DNA of 15,914 nt, from NCBI RefSeq assembly GCF_051960575.1, contig NZ_JBQCEE010000195.1, positions 1-15,914 on the forward strand, written 5' to 3'. The DNA comes from JBQCEE01 sp051960575 (GTDB lineage Bacteria > Actinomycetota > Actinomycetes > Mycobacteriales > Jatrophihabitantaceae). This document shows, piece by piece, positions 1-6,862 of this stretch. The translations under genes and the position numbers were made by a program. Numbering within the stretch: position 1 is the first letter of the stretch; every line of letters begins with the position of its first letter. The notes under the pieces are model-generated. The model was not told the DNA's origin. It ran no database searches and saw only the letters and a program-made list of their open reading frames with translations.

Positions 1-175
<175 letters not shown>

Positions 176-188
176 GTTTCGCGGTCGG

Positions 189-1316
189 TCAGTAGCGCAG
201 CAGGGCGCCGATGCCCTCGGGCAGGTAGTCGTGACCGTTCGGGGTGATGAGCAGCTGCGCGTTGGTGCCGGCGACGGCGCGGACGAGCGCGGCATCGAGA
301 CGTACCTGCTGCGGCAACTCAACACCTGTTGCGACGAGGTCCTCGCGCGACAGGGCGATGTCGAGCGCCGCCGGGCCGACCCACGCGCGCAACGTCGACG
401 ACGGGTCGTCGGAGATGACGAGTGTGTCGACCTGCGCCTGCCGCAGCGCCTCGACGACGGCCTGCACCCCCGCGACGGCCCACTTCTCGCGTCCGAGGTT
501 CTGCTGCAGGTGCTCGAGCACACCGCGGCGTGCGCGCCACTGGTGGGCCAGCACGGCGTCGTGCACCGAGCGCGGGATCTCGTTGCCGCCCGCGGCGCGG
601 CTGGCGTTCTCGACCTCGGCGATCTCGATGCCCTGGCCCAGCACCTCGGGCAACGCCTGCTTGAGGATACCGACCGCGTGCGGATCGCCGCCGTAGATGA
701 CCAGTTCGGCACTGACCGCCTTGACCTGCCGCTCGACGTAGGACGCGACCTCCTGGGCGTTCCCCGCCCAGGTGTTGTCGACCCGGTTCTGGTGGTGCCG
801 CTCGTCCCACACGTCGCGTCCGGTCTGGTGGATCGGCCGCTGGTGCGAGCCCTCGACGTCCTGCGGCGGGGGCACGGCACCGGACGCAGCGGCGTCGGCC
901 GACACGGTGACGACGTCGGCACCGGTGCGGTCGGCCAACACGATCACGTGTGCCACGCGCGGCGCCGACTGGGCGAGCAGCGGCAGCAGATGCGGCACGG
1001 GGGAGAGGTCGGCGAGCGCGCGCGCCGGCGGGTTCGGCAGCGCGCGGTCGAGCAGCACCTCACCGTCCGCGGCGACCAGCACCGCGCCGTGCGAGCCCGG
1101 TGCGCGATCGGCGGTGGTGACGGCGTCGACCAGCGCGTCCACGGTCTTCTCGTCCGCACCTGCGCCCCGCAGGGACGCGGCCAGGGCATCGACCCGCAGC
1201 TGCACCTCGTGCGCTCCGGACTCGGTGGCGCGGGTGGCGTCCAGGTAGATCGTGGCGAACGGGCCGGGATGGCTGTACAGCGCGTTGATCGCGTCGGGGA
1301 TGTGCAGGTCGCTCAT
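189..1316 (-). CDS. Rv2629/Balon-like baeRF-family protein, putative ribosome hibernation factor
   Basis: A 375-residue protein of the bacterial eRF1/Pelota-like (baeRF, Rv2629) family. Known for the family: the M. smegmatis member (Msmeg1130) is a Balon-type hibernation factor that occupies the ribosomal A site, and M. tuberculosis Rv2629 is a dormancy-regulon gene. Seen here: an N-terminal alpha/beta domain (about 1-145, with FATIYLDATR at 20-29 and HVIVLADRTGADVV at 123-136), a charged His/Gln/Arg-rich loop (about 155-185, HQTGRDVWDERHHQNR) entering the second domain (AELVIYGG at 203-210), and a C-terminal domain (about 280-375, VDTLVISDD). No GGQ peptide-release motif is visible, so peptide release is not predicted. 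It is the last gene of a DJ-1/topoisomerase block, with a 38-bp gap to topoisomerase IB that carries a possible stress promoter. ATG at 1316 has only a weak ribosome-binding site. The family call is firm; hibernation activity is inferred. Confidence 0.82.
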   Translation of the reverse strand: MSDLHIPDAINALYSHPGPFATIYLDATRATESGAHEVQLRVDALAASLRGAGADEKTVDALVDAVTTADRAPGSHGAVLVAADGEVLLDRALPNPPARALADLSPVPHLLPLLAQSAPRVAHVIVLADRTGADVVTVSADAAASGAVPPPQDVEGSHQRPIHQTGRDVWDERHHQNRVDNTWAGNAQEVASYVERQVKAVSAELVIYGGDPHAVGILKQALPEVLGQGIEIAEVENASRAAGGNEIPRSVHDAVLAHQWRARRGVLEHLQQNLGREKWAVAGVQAVVEALRQAQVDTLVISDDPSSTLRAWVGPAALDIALSREDLVATGVELPQQVRLDAALVRAVAGTNAQLLITPNGHDYLPEGIGALLRY

Positions 1317-1325
1317 GACGATCGC

Positions 1326-1351
1326 GTTCCCGGATCGGCCGGGGGGAAAAC
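1326..1351 (-). promoter_or_regulatory. Possible SigF/SigB-type promoter before the Balon-like gene
   Basis: On the minus strand GTTT (1351-1348) is followed after 16 bases by GGGAAC (1331-1326), close to the general-stress promoter pattern GTTT-N15/16-GGGWA. Only 9 bases separate the -10 from the ATG at 1316, so a transcript from here would be nearly leaderless. Motif match by eye only; the gap also lies inside a likely operon. Confidence 0.4.
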
Positions 1352-1354
1352 GCC

Positions 1355-2422
1355 TCAGGCGGCAGGGACGGGCAGCACCTTCCCGTGCTCGGCGAGCAGC
1401 AGGTCGAGGTAGCCGAGCAGCTCCTGCTCGTTGAGCTGCAACTCCGGCGCCTCGACCGGCTCGACCCGCTCGAGGTAGTCGGCCATGGTGCCGTCGAGAT
1501 AGGTGTCGAGCACGTGGGGGTGCACGTAGTGGGCACGGGCGACGGCACGGGTGTTGCTCAGCGTGGCAGCCGCCGCGTCGACCGCCTCCACGACCCGCTT
1601 CTCGCGGTCTTCGGCGTCGAGCGCGTGCCGCAGTACGGTGAAGGCGGTGACCGTGCCGAGCCACGTGCGGAAGTCCTTGGCGGTCATGCTGAAGTCGGTG
1701 AGGGCGTGCAGCTTCTCGTTGATCTCCTCGGCCGTCACCGCCTTGTTGTCCAGGGTGAACAGCCGCCGCCCGCGTCGCTGCATCAGCTGCTCGACGACCC
1801 GGACGACCGCGGGGTCGCCCACCACGAGGTCGGCCTGCTTGCCCGACTTCGCCGGGAAGCTCAGCCGCATCGTCCGGCCCTCGAGGGTGACATGCTTCTT
1901 CTGCAGTGTGCAGAGCCCGATCGTGTCGTTCTCGTCGGCGTAGGTCTCGTTGCCGACGCGGATGCCGGTGAGGTCGATCATGCGCAGCATCGCGGCGAGC
2001 ATCCGCTCGCGGTCGAGGGTGCGGCGGCGCAGCTGACGGTCGACCTCGTCGCGGATTCCTGGCAGTTGCCGGCCGACCTCGGTGAGCCGGTAGAAGTTGA
2101 CCAGGTCGCGGAAGCCGCGCCACTTCTCGTGGTAGAGGTACTGCCGTCGTCCCCGGTCGTCGACACCGGTCGCGAGCAGGTGCGCGTCGTTGTCGGTGCA
2201 CACCCAGACGTCGCGCCAGGCCGGAGGGATGGCCAGGGCCACGATCCGCGACTTCGTCTCGGCGTCGACCTTGCGGCCGTGCTCGTCGAGGTAGCGGAAC
2301 CCGCGACCGCACCGCAGCCGGGCGTACCCCGGCACGACGGTGCGGTCGACGTAATGCAGGCCGGCGGCCTTGGCGCACGCCTCGTTGTCCGAGAGCAGCG
2401 CGCGCAGGACAGCGGCGGTCAT
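1355..2422 (-). CDS. Bacterial type IB DNA topoisomerase
   Basis: A 355-residue enzyme of the poxvirus-like bacterial topoisomerase IB family, which relaxes supercoils by nicking one strand through a 3'-phosphotyrosine link. The N-terminal OB-like domain (about 20-105) contains GFRYLDEHGRKV and IPPAWRDVWVC. The catalytic domain follows, with Arg155 in TGIRVGNETY, the Lys in LQKKHVTLEG (175/176), Arg252 in KDFRTWLGT and the nucleophile Tyr299 in RAHYVHP, so the catalytic set looks complete. Length fits the family (about 330-380). ATG at 2422 was chosen because the conserved sequence begins soon after and the reading frame upstream runs into the DJ-1 gene. It starts 19 bp after the DJ-1 stop, suggesting co-transcription. 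Confidence 0.93.
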   Translation of the reverse strand: MTAAVLRALLSDNEACAKAAGLHYVDRTVVPGYARLRCGRGFRYLDEHGRKVDAETKSRIVALAIPPAWRDVWVCTDNDAHLLATGVDDRGRRQYLYHEKWRGFRDLVNFYRLTEVGRQLPGIRDEVDRQLRRRTLDRERMLAAMLRMIDLTGIRVGNETYADENDTIGLCTLQKKHVTLEGRTMRLSFPAKSGKQADLVVGDPAVVRVVEQLMQRRGRRLFTLDNKAVTAEEINEKLHALTDFSMTAKDFRTWLGTVTAFTVLRHALDAEDREKRVVEAVDAAAATLSNTRAVARAHYVHPHVLDTYLDGTMADYLERVEPVEAPELQLNEQELLGYLDLLLAEHGKVLPVPAA

Positions 2423-2441
2423 GGTCGGATCACGGCTCGAT

Positions 2442-2993
2442 TCACGCGAAGGCCGCGACGATCGCCTCGTCGAACGCGTCGAGGTCGTCGGGCTTGCGGC
2501 TGGTGACGAGGGTGAAGCCGTTGCTGTCGTCCTGCACGACCTGCTCGTCGGTCCAGTCGCCACCGGCGTTGCGGATGTCGGTCTGCAGGCTCGGCCAGCT
2601 GGTGAGCCGCTTGCCCTGGACGACGCCGGCCTCGACGAGCGTCCACGGGCCATGGCAGATCGCCGCGATCGGCTTGCCCGCGCCGGCGACCTGCTTCACG
2701 AAGTTCACCGCAGCGTCGTCGGTGCGCAGGAAGTCCGGGTTCGCCACCCCGCCTGGCAGCACCACACCGTCGTACTCGCCCGGGTCGGCGTCGGCGGTCG
2801 TCACCGTGGCGTCGAAGGTGGCGCCCTTGTCGAGGTGCTCGAAGGCCTGCACCGTGCCCTGCTCGGGCGCGATGAGCACCGGCGTGCCACCGGCGGCCTC
2901 GATCGCCTGCCACGGGCTGGTGAGTTCGACCTGCTCGACACCCTCGTTCGCCACGAGGAAGGCGATCTTCTTGCCGTTCAGTTCCTGCGCCAC
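2442..2993 (-). CDS. DJ-1/PfpI family type 1 glutamine amidotransferase-like protein
   Basis: A 183-residue single-domain protein of the PfpI/YhbO branch of the DJ-1 superfamily. Family members have been described as proteases, deglycases or stress proteins; the true activity is debated. The nucleophile elbow is AICHGPW with Cys113 and His114. The first beta strand (KKIAFLVANEGVEQVEL, 8-24) carries the family's acidic residue region, and DGVVLPGG (75-82) is the second signature. Size is typical (170-190). The start is GTG at 2993, supported by AAGGAG about 7 bases upstream. It is first in the block with topoisomerase IB and the Balon-like gene, and its ribosome-binding site lies partly in an inverted repeat. 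Confidence 0.92.
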   Translation of the reverse strand: MAQELNGKKIAFLVANEGVEQVELTSPWQAIEAAGGTPVLIAPEQGTVQAFEHLDKGATFDATVTTADADPGEYDGVVLPGGVANPDFLRTDDAAVNFVKQVAGAGKPIAAICHGPWTLVEAGVVQGKRLTSWPSLQTDIRNAGGDWTDEQVVQDDSNGFTLVTSRKPDDLDAFDEAIVAAFA

Positions 2994-3001
2994 CGTCTAC
3001 T

Positions 3002-3023
3002 CCTTCGTCTCGACTGACGAAGG
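3002..3023. promoter_or_regulatory. Inverted repeat overlapping the DJ-1 gene ribosome-binding site
   Basis: CCTTCGTC (3002-3009) and GACGAAGG (3016-3023) are perfect 8-bp complements separated by 6 bases. On the minus-strand mRNA the second arm contains most of the AAGGAG Shine-Dalgarno of the DJ-1-family gene. It could be an RNA hairpin limiting translation or a repressor operator in the leader. Confidence 0.5.
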
Positions 3024-3025
3024 TC

Positions 3026-3052
3026 ATTCCCGAGGACGGGCACGCGGAATCC
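3026..3052 (-). promoter_or_regulatory. Possible SigF/SigB-type promoter of the DJ-1 block
   Basis: The minus strand carries GGATT (3052-3048), a 16-base spacer and GGGAAT (3031-3026), one mismatch from GGTTT and matching GGGWA. The leader to the GTG start would be about 32 bases. Weak but suggestive, because a second match sits before the third gene of the same block. Confidence 0.3.
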
Positions 3053-3114
3053 GAATGTGGTGCATCACCGCAGCAGCCGACGCGGGAACGAGAAGTTCGT
3101 CGTTCGAGCGCACC

Positions 3115-4425
3115 TCAGTCGAGGTCGTGGACGGTGTTGCGGACCGGGGTCTGCGTCGGGTCGATCCAGCGGGGCGGCACCCAATATGGTCGGCCGCCGA
3201 TCATCGTGGTCGTCCAGCCCTGTCTGAAGGCCTCGCGGTGGTGGTAGCCGCAGGCGAGGGCACCGTCGTCGATCGAGGTGCGGCGGGTGACTGCGTAGTC
3301 GGTGACGTGGTGGGCCTCGCACCAACCCGGTGGTGCCGTGCACCCGGGGAAGGTGCAACCGCGATCCCTCGCCGTCATCGCCCGCCGCTGCTGCGGGGTG
3401 AACAACCGCTGCTCGCCGCTGAGCGCGGTGACGGCGCCCATCTTCTCCAGCGCCACCAGGACGACGCGGGCGTCGCCGCCGGCCCAGCGGATCGCCTCGC
3501 TCGCAGGGATGATGCCGCCGTGGCCGGTGGTGGCCATGCCACAGCCCGAGATCCAGGCGTCGTGGTCGATGATGATCGTGACCGTGGTGGTGACGCCGCC
3601 GCTGTCGGGCACGTCGCCGCACCGCAACAAACGTTGCAACGCGTCCAGCAGACCATCGTGGTGGCGCTGGGCCGCGGTGCGTGGGTCGCGCACGCCGTCG
3701 GCCATCGGCTTGGGCGCGGCGAGCGGGTCGAGGATGGTCTGCAGGGTCTCGGCGAGCTCCGCCGTCAACTCGCCGCTGAGTCGTGCCGAGCCGTCCGGAC
3801 GTGGGTGCAGCGTCAGGCCGCGCCGTTCGCGACGACGTTCGTCCGCTTCCGGCGGCGCTGCCTCGACCTCGGCGAGGACCAGTGCCCGTCGCGCATCCTT
3901 GCCGACGATCTCCGGCCCACGCAGACGCGCGAGCGTGAGCAGGGCGTCCTCGATCCCCTCGACCTCGTCCGCACTCACGTGCCCGGGTAGTTGGTTGATC
4001 GTGCTGGTGACGATGCGGGCGTGATCGGACGAGATGACGCCTGATTCCTGCGCGGCGGCGACCTCTGGGAAGTGCGGTGGCAACACCTCGCCGAGCAACG
4101 ACAAGCGAGGGGAGACCTCGCCGGCCAGGCGTACTCGGGATGTCGCTTCCGCACCCGAGACCCGGAGCGCCGAGACGAGGAGGGTCGCCGTGCTGCGGTG
4201 CCCCTTGGCGTGCGCGACGCCGCGCCGCTCGAGATGCGTGATCAGTCGAGCATCGAGGGCGGCGAGCCGGCGCCGTACGCGCTCGGTCTCGATGATCGCT
4301 GCCAACACCGCGTCGTCGTCGTCCGGATCGAGGGATCTCGTGAGCATCGTGTCGATGGCCGCGTGCATCGTGTCGAGGTCAGGCGTGAGGACGCTGATCG
4401 TCTGTTCGTCCAGCACCTCGCTCAT
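3115..4425 (-). CDS. DUF222 / HNH endonuclease domain protein (13E12 repeat family)
   Basis: A 436-residue protein with the N-terminal DUF222 domain (about 35-330; typical ERVRRRLAALDARLITHLERRG at 48-69 region) and a C-terminal HNH-nuclease zinc module (about 345-398) with Cys357, Cys362, Cys369, His372/373, Cys392 and His395/396. The usual Asn between the two halves appears as Asp (IDDGALACGYHH, 386/387). This large actinobacterial family, often in many copies per genome, is thought mobile or repeat-like; several M. tuberculosis 13E12 genes are LexA-controlled. Biochemical role unknown, nuclease activity inferred. The ATG at 4425 lies 6 bases after a good -10 box, so the transcript is probably leaderless. 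A LexA-like box lies about 70 bp upstream. Neighbouring debris on its upstream side fits insertion or rearrangement here. Confidence 0.92.
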   Translation of the reverse strand: MSEVLDEQTISVLTPDLDTMHAAIDTMLTRSLDPDDDDAVLAAIIETERVRRRLAALDARLITHLERRGVAHAKGHRSTATLLVSALRVSGAEATSRVRLAGEVSPRLSLLGEVLPPHFPEVAAAQESGVISSDHARIVTSTINQLPGHVSADEVEGIEDALLTLARLRGPEIVGKDARRALVLAEVEAAPPEADERRRERRGLTLHPRPDGSARLSGELTAELAETLQTILDPLAAPKPMADGVRDPRTAAQRHHDGLLDALQRLLRCGDVPDSGGVTTTVTIIIDHDAWISGCGMATTGHGGIIPASEAIRWAGGDARVVLVALEKMGAVTALSGEQRLFTPQQRRAMTARDRGCTFPGCTAPPGWCEAHHVTDYAVTRRTSIDDGALACGYHHREAFRQGWTTTMIGGRPYWVPPRWIDPTQTPVRNTVHDLD

Positions 4426-4431
4426 TGTTCG

Positions 4432-4460
4432 ATTCTATCCGAACAGAGGTATGCTTGCAA
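4432..4460 (-). promoter_or_regulatory. Sigma-A-type promoter of the DUF222/HNH gene, with palindrome over the -10
   Basis: On the minus strand TTGCAA (4460-4455) is followed by exactly 17 bases and TAGAAT (4437-4432), then 6 bases to the ATG at 4425, predicting transcription start at or next to the start codon. The -10 is framed by a perfect 6-bp inverted repeat, TGTTCG (4446-4441 by minus reading: 4445-4440 region) and CGAACA (4431-4426), with 8 bases between, a plausible repressor site. The surrounding AT-rich tract (4430-4490) stands out from the GC-rich background. Confidence 0.65.
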
Positions 4461-4495
4461 GGGAAAACCCATATGCAATATGGCTTTTCTCGCCC

Positions 4496-4509
4496 GGAAC
4501 GAATGTTCG
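4496..4509. promoter_or_regulatory. Putative LexA (SOS) box
   Basis: GGAACGAATGTTCG fits the actinobacterial SOS consensus CGAACRNNNGTTYG at all defined positions except the first (G for C). The core GAAC-N4-GTTC is perfect, and the flanks CCC/GGG extend the symmetry with one bulged base. It lies about 35 bp upstream of the -35 of the DUF222/HNH gene, a family known to include SOS-controlled members. Confidence 0.5.
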
Positions 4510-4825
4510 CGGGACGCATTCAGCGCAGTGCGGCCGTCGCCGGCCGGAGCTCGCCGAGCGAGCGTGGCTGCCGCATGCTCGGCGAGCGTGGTGCGGTCGG
4601 AGCGGTCACCCTCCGTCCAGCGGGCGAAACCGAGCTTGAAGGCCAGCAGTCCGAGCTCGGCCGCGACGTGTGCTGCGGCGACGTCGACCCGCGCGCCACC
4701 AGCGCCTCGCTCATCGCGGCCACGAGCCCGACGCTCTTCAGCGCGTCGCGCTCCTGCAGTTCGCTGCTGCCGGTGATGGCGGCCTTGATGCGCGGCCCGA
4801 GTCCGCGGTTGCCCGGCCCCATCGC
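4510..4825 (-). pseudogene. tetR-family regulator, C-terminal fragment with frameshift
   Basis: The minus strand encodes the ligand-binding half of a TetR regulator in two frames. From about 4822 to 4688 it reads GLGPRIKAAITGSSELQERD ... SEALVARG; from about 4690 down another frame continues VDVAAAHVAAELGLLAFKLG ... ARWTEGDRSD. The two join seamlessly (ALVARG-VDVAAAH) if one G is restored in the GGG run near 4689, so a single-base deletion or a sequencing error broke the frame. The whole HTH DNA-binding N-terminus (about 100 residues) is missing, and the second frame runs on without a native stop into the DUF222 promoter area. The pattern LQERxxLK...LVARGV...AAELGLLAFKLGFARW is typical of the acyl-CoA-like-ligand TetR C-terminal domain. 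Non-functional as a regulator. Confidence 0.7.
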
Positions 4826-4900
4826 TGGCGCTCGCCGAGCACGGGTGCGCACCGCGGCCCTGCGCATGCCGCGCACCGTGCACGAGCACGGGCTCGGCGG

Positions 4901-5098
4901 CTTCGGCGCGACATCGCGGCGGTCGTCGGGCGGCGGCTCGGCCTGCCGGTGCAGTCGGTGCCGGACGAGACGTTCGGCCCGTTCGGCCCGATCTTCGCGA
5001 TGGACCAGCCGGCGTCGAGCGCGCACACCCGCGCGGCGCTCGGGTGGCACCCCACGCATCCGAGCCTGCTCGACGACCTCGAGCTGCTCGAGCCCTGA
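4901..5098 (+). pseudogene. NAD-dependent epimerase/dehydratase (SDR), C-terminal fragment
   Basis: The plus strand from 4901 reads LRRDIAAVVGRRLGLPVQSV, then PDETFGPFGPIFAMDQPASS, AHTRAALGWHP and THPSLLDDLELLEP, ending TGA at 5096-5098. This is the characteristic end of extended SDR proteins of the epimerase type (substrate-side ASSAxTRxxLGWxPTxPxLLxDL). No Rossmann nucleotide-binding half (GxxGxxG) or YxxxK active site is present upstream on this strand. The preceding bases (4860-4905) look like SDR sequence in a different frame, hinting at further decay. It points toward, and ends 11 bp before, the stop of the convergent S4 gene. A gene remnant, not expressed as a useful enzyme. Confidence 0.7.
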
Positions 5099-5109
5099 CG
5101 GTCGCGGAC

Positions 5110-5316
5110 TCAGCCGACGCGGACGGCTCGGCCGTCGACGCTCACGACGTCGCCGCGGACCAGCTGGCGCCCACGGCGCGTCTCGGACTCGCCGTTGACC
5201 CGCACGTCGTGCTCGGCGAGCAGCTGCTTCGCGTCCGCACCGGCGTCGATCAGGTCGGCGAGCTTCAGGAACTGGCCGAGCCTGATCGTGCCGTCCCGGG
5301 TGCCGACCTCGCGCAT
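5110..5316 (-). CDS. Small S4-domain RNA-binding protein (YaaA/RlbA-like)
   Basis: A 68-residue stand-alone S4 domain. The sequence shows the family layout: IRLGQFLKLADLIDAGADAK (11-30), LLAEHDVRVNGE (32-43), RRGRQLVRGDVV (47-58), with the basic surface helix and the NGExExRRGRQL turn expected to contact RNA. Members are ribosome-associated or of unknown function; none of the catalytic domains (pseudouridine synthase, tyrosyl-tRNA synthetase) that sometimes follow S4 are present. ATG at 5316 has a weak GAGG four bases upstream. It stands alone behind a terminator hairpin, downstream of the YihY gene. Confidence 0.85.
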   Translation of the reverse strand: MREVGTRDGTIRLGQFLKLADLIDAGADAKQLLAEHDVRVNGESETRRGRQLVRGDVVSVDGRAVRVG

Positions 5317-5343
5317 GCCTCGATGATGCCTTGCACAGACCGA

Positions 5344-5380
5344 GATGCCGTCACCGAGCCAGGGCCCGGTGACGGCATCA
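5344..5380 (-). terminator. Hairpin terminator downstream of the holin-X/YihY operon
   Basis: GATGCCGTCACCG (5344-5356) pairs perfectly with CGGTGACGGCATC (5367-5379): 13 bp stem, 10-base loop. It begins about 20 bp past the YihY stop and precedes the S4 gene. There is no U-tract, as is common for actinobacterial terminators. Confidence 0.7.
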
Positions 5381-5399
5381 AGATCCGGAGGAAGGCGCC

Positions 5400-6572
5400 T
5401 CAGCGGTTGGCCGGCGAACTGTCCGAGTGCTCGGCGCGGATCTGCTCGACCCGCTCGGCGGTGGCCGTCTGCGCATCGTCCATCTTGCGGGTGTCGCGCG
5501 GCACGGCGTACATCTCCTCGTCGGCCGGCACACCCTCGCGCAGCGCCCGCTCGCGCTCGATCTCGGCGTCCATCTCGACGCCGATGAGGATGGCGAGGTT
5601 CGAGATCCACAGCCACACCAGGAAGATGATCACCGTGGCGAGCGAGCCGTAGGTCTTGTTGTACGAGCCGAAGTTGCTGACGTACAGCGCGAACAGGCCG
5701 GACGCGACGAGCCACACCACGACCGCCAGGGCAGCGCCGGGGGAGACCCACTTGAACCCGCCCTGGCGCACGTTCGGCGTGGCCCAGTAGAGCACCGCGA
5801 GCATGAGCGCGAAGAGGATCAGCAGTACCGGCCACTTCGCGATCTCCCACACCGTCACCGCGGTCGAGCCGATGCCCAGCGCCGATCCGATCTTGTCGGC
5901 CAGCGAGCCCGTCGCGACGACGATGATCAGGCCGAGCACCATGCAGACGACGGTGAACAGCGTGACGCCGAGGCGCACCGGCGCGGTCTTCCAGATCGGC
6001 CGGCCCTCGGGGATGCCGTACACGTGGTTCGCGGCGCGCATGAAGCCCGCGATGTAGCCCGACGCCGACCAGAGCGCGAGCAGGATGCCGACGATGCCGA
6101 GGATGCCGGCCGCGGTCTTCTGGCTCTGCGCGTTGGTGATCACCGTCTGCAGGAAGTCGGTGACGCCGCCGGGTGCGATGCCCTTGAGGTTGTCGACCAG
6201 CGAGTTCGCCGTCGACCTGCCGAGCAGGCCGATGACCGAGACCAGCACCAGGATGCCGGGGAAGATCGCCTGCACGCCGTAGTAGGTGAGCGCGGCGGCG
6301 CGGTCGGTGAGCTCGTCCGGCCCGACCTGCTTCGCCGCCCGCTTGGCGATGGTGAGCCACGAGCTCTTCGGCAGATCGGTCGGGGCGTCGACGTCCTCGC
6401 CCGCGCCGGTGCCGCTCGCGGGGAGTGGACGGGGCGTGGACGTGGATGCGTGCGCCGGCCGTGAGGCCGGCGCCGTCCCCGTCGCCGACGACGGGGACGC
6501 CGACCCGGTCGTCGGACGCTGCTGTGACTCGTCGTCCGTGTGGTGGTGCTTGAAGCGGTTCAAGAGGCTCAT
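5400..6572 (-). CDS. YihY/BrkB (virulence factor BrkB) family inner-membrane protein
   Basis: A 390-residue polytopic membrane protein of the YihY/BrkB family, once called ribonuclease BN by error; the molecular role is unsettled, with proposals around envelope transport. Residues 1-65 are a Ser/Thr/Pro/Ala-rich tail likely disordered in the cytoplasm. The family core begins at ELTDRAAALTYYGVQAIFPGI (87-107). About six membrane segments are visible (roughly 104-118, 154-176, 199-221, 245-263, 277-297, 309-333), with the conserved YGSLATVIIFLVWLWISN and GVEMDAE near the end. The last 50 residues are charged and cytoplasmic. The ATG at 6572 overlaps the DUF4235 stop in an ATGA, so translation is coupled. 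Last gene of the operon. Confidence 0.92.
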   Translation of the reverse strand: MSLLNRFKHHHTDDESQQRPTTGSASPSSATGTAPASRPAHASTSTPRPLPASGTGAGEDVDAPTDLPKSSWLTIAKRAAKQVGPDELTDRAAALTYYGVQAIFPGILVLVSVIGLLGRSTANSLVDNLKGIAPGGVTDFLQTVITNAQSQKTAAGILGIVGILLALWSASGYIAGFMRAANHVYGIPEGRPIWKTAPVRLGVTLFTVVCMVLGLIIVVATGSLADKIGSALGIGSTAVTVWEIAKWPVLLILFALMLAVLYWATPNVRQGGFKWVSPGAALAVVVWLVASGLFALYVSNFGSYNKTYGSLATVIIFLVWLWISNLAILIGVEMDAEIERERALREGVPADEEMYAVPRDTRKMDDAQTATAERVEQIRAEHSDSSPANR

Positions 6573-6862
6573 GTCGTCTCCTGCGAGGTGGTGCCGGTCG
6601 TCTCTTCACCGGGCCATGCGCCGGTGGCACGGGCGAAGCCCGCTGCGCCGGCTCGGTCGAGCAAGGCCTTCACGCCGCCGTAGACAGCGCCCTGCAGTGC
6701 GGCGGCGGTCAGCACTTCGCCCCAGCTGCGGTCGTGATCGGTGGGCTTGGGCTTCTCGTCGTCGCCGGTGATCGCCTTCCACAGGCGTCCGAACAGTGCG
6801 CTCGCGAGCAGGCCGCCGAGCACGCTCGCGAGCAGCCCGAACGGCTTGTACAGCGCCTTCAT
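6569..6862 (-). CDS. DUF4235 small membrane protein
   Basis: A 97-residue protein matching the DUF4235 pattern: an N-terminal MKALYKPFGLLASVLGGLLA with one amphipathic/membrane segment (about 5-25), FGRLWKAITGDDEKPKP (24-40), then DRSWGEVLTAAALQGAVYGG (44-62) as a second hydrophobic segment, and a Thr-rich tail. Such proteins regularly sit beside DUF3618 and holin-X genes in actinobacteria; the function is unknown. ATG at 6862 shares one base with the stop of the DUF3618 gene (TGATG) and its own stop overlaps the YihY start, so it is tightly coupled in the operon. Confidence 0.88.
   Translation of the reverse strand: MKALYKPFGLLASVLGGLLASALFGRLWKAITGDDEKPKPTDHDRSWGEVLTAAALQGAVYGGVKALLDRAGAAGFARATGAWPGEETTGTTSQETT

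Noticed and set aside
231..1412. Long plus-strand open frame opposite the Balon-like gene
   Set aside because: Arg/Val/Asp-rich composition with no family resemblance; it is the antisense shadow of a well-recognised gene, as expected at this GC content.
3115..4425. Transposon or group II intron identity for the HNH protein
   Set aside because: No reverse transcriptase, terminal inverted repeats or target duplications visible; the domain order is the standard DUF222-HNH one.
4670..5098. A full-length 142-residue protein over the debris region
   Set aside because: Only the last 65 residues resemble a protein family; the first half is Arg/His-rich antisense of the tetR fragment.
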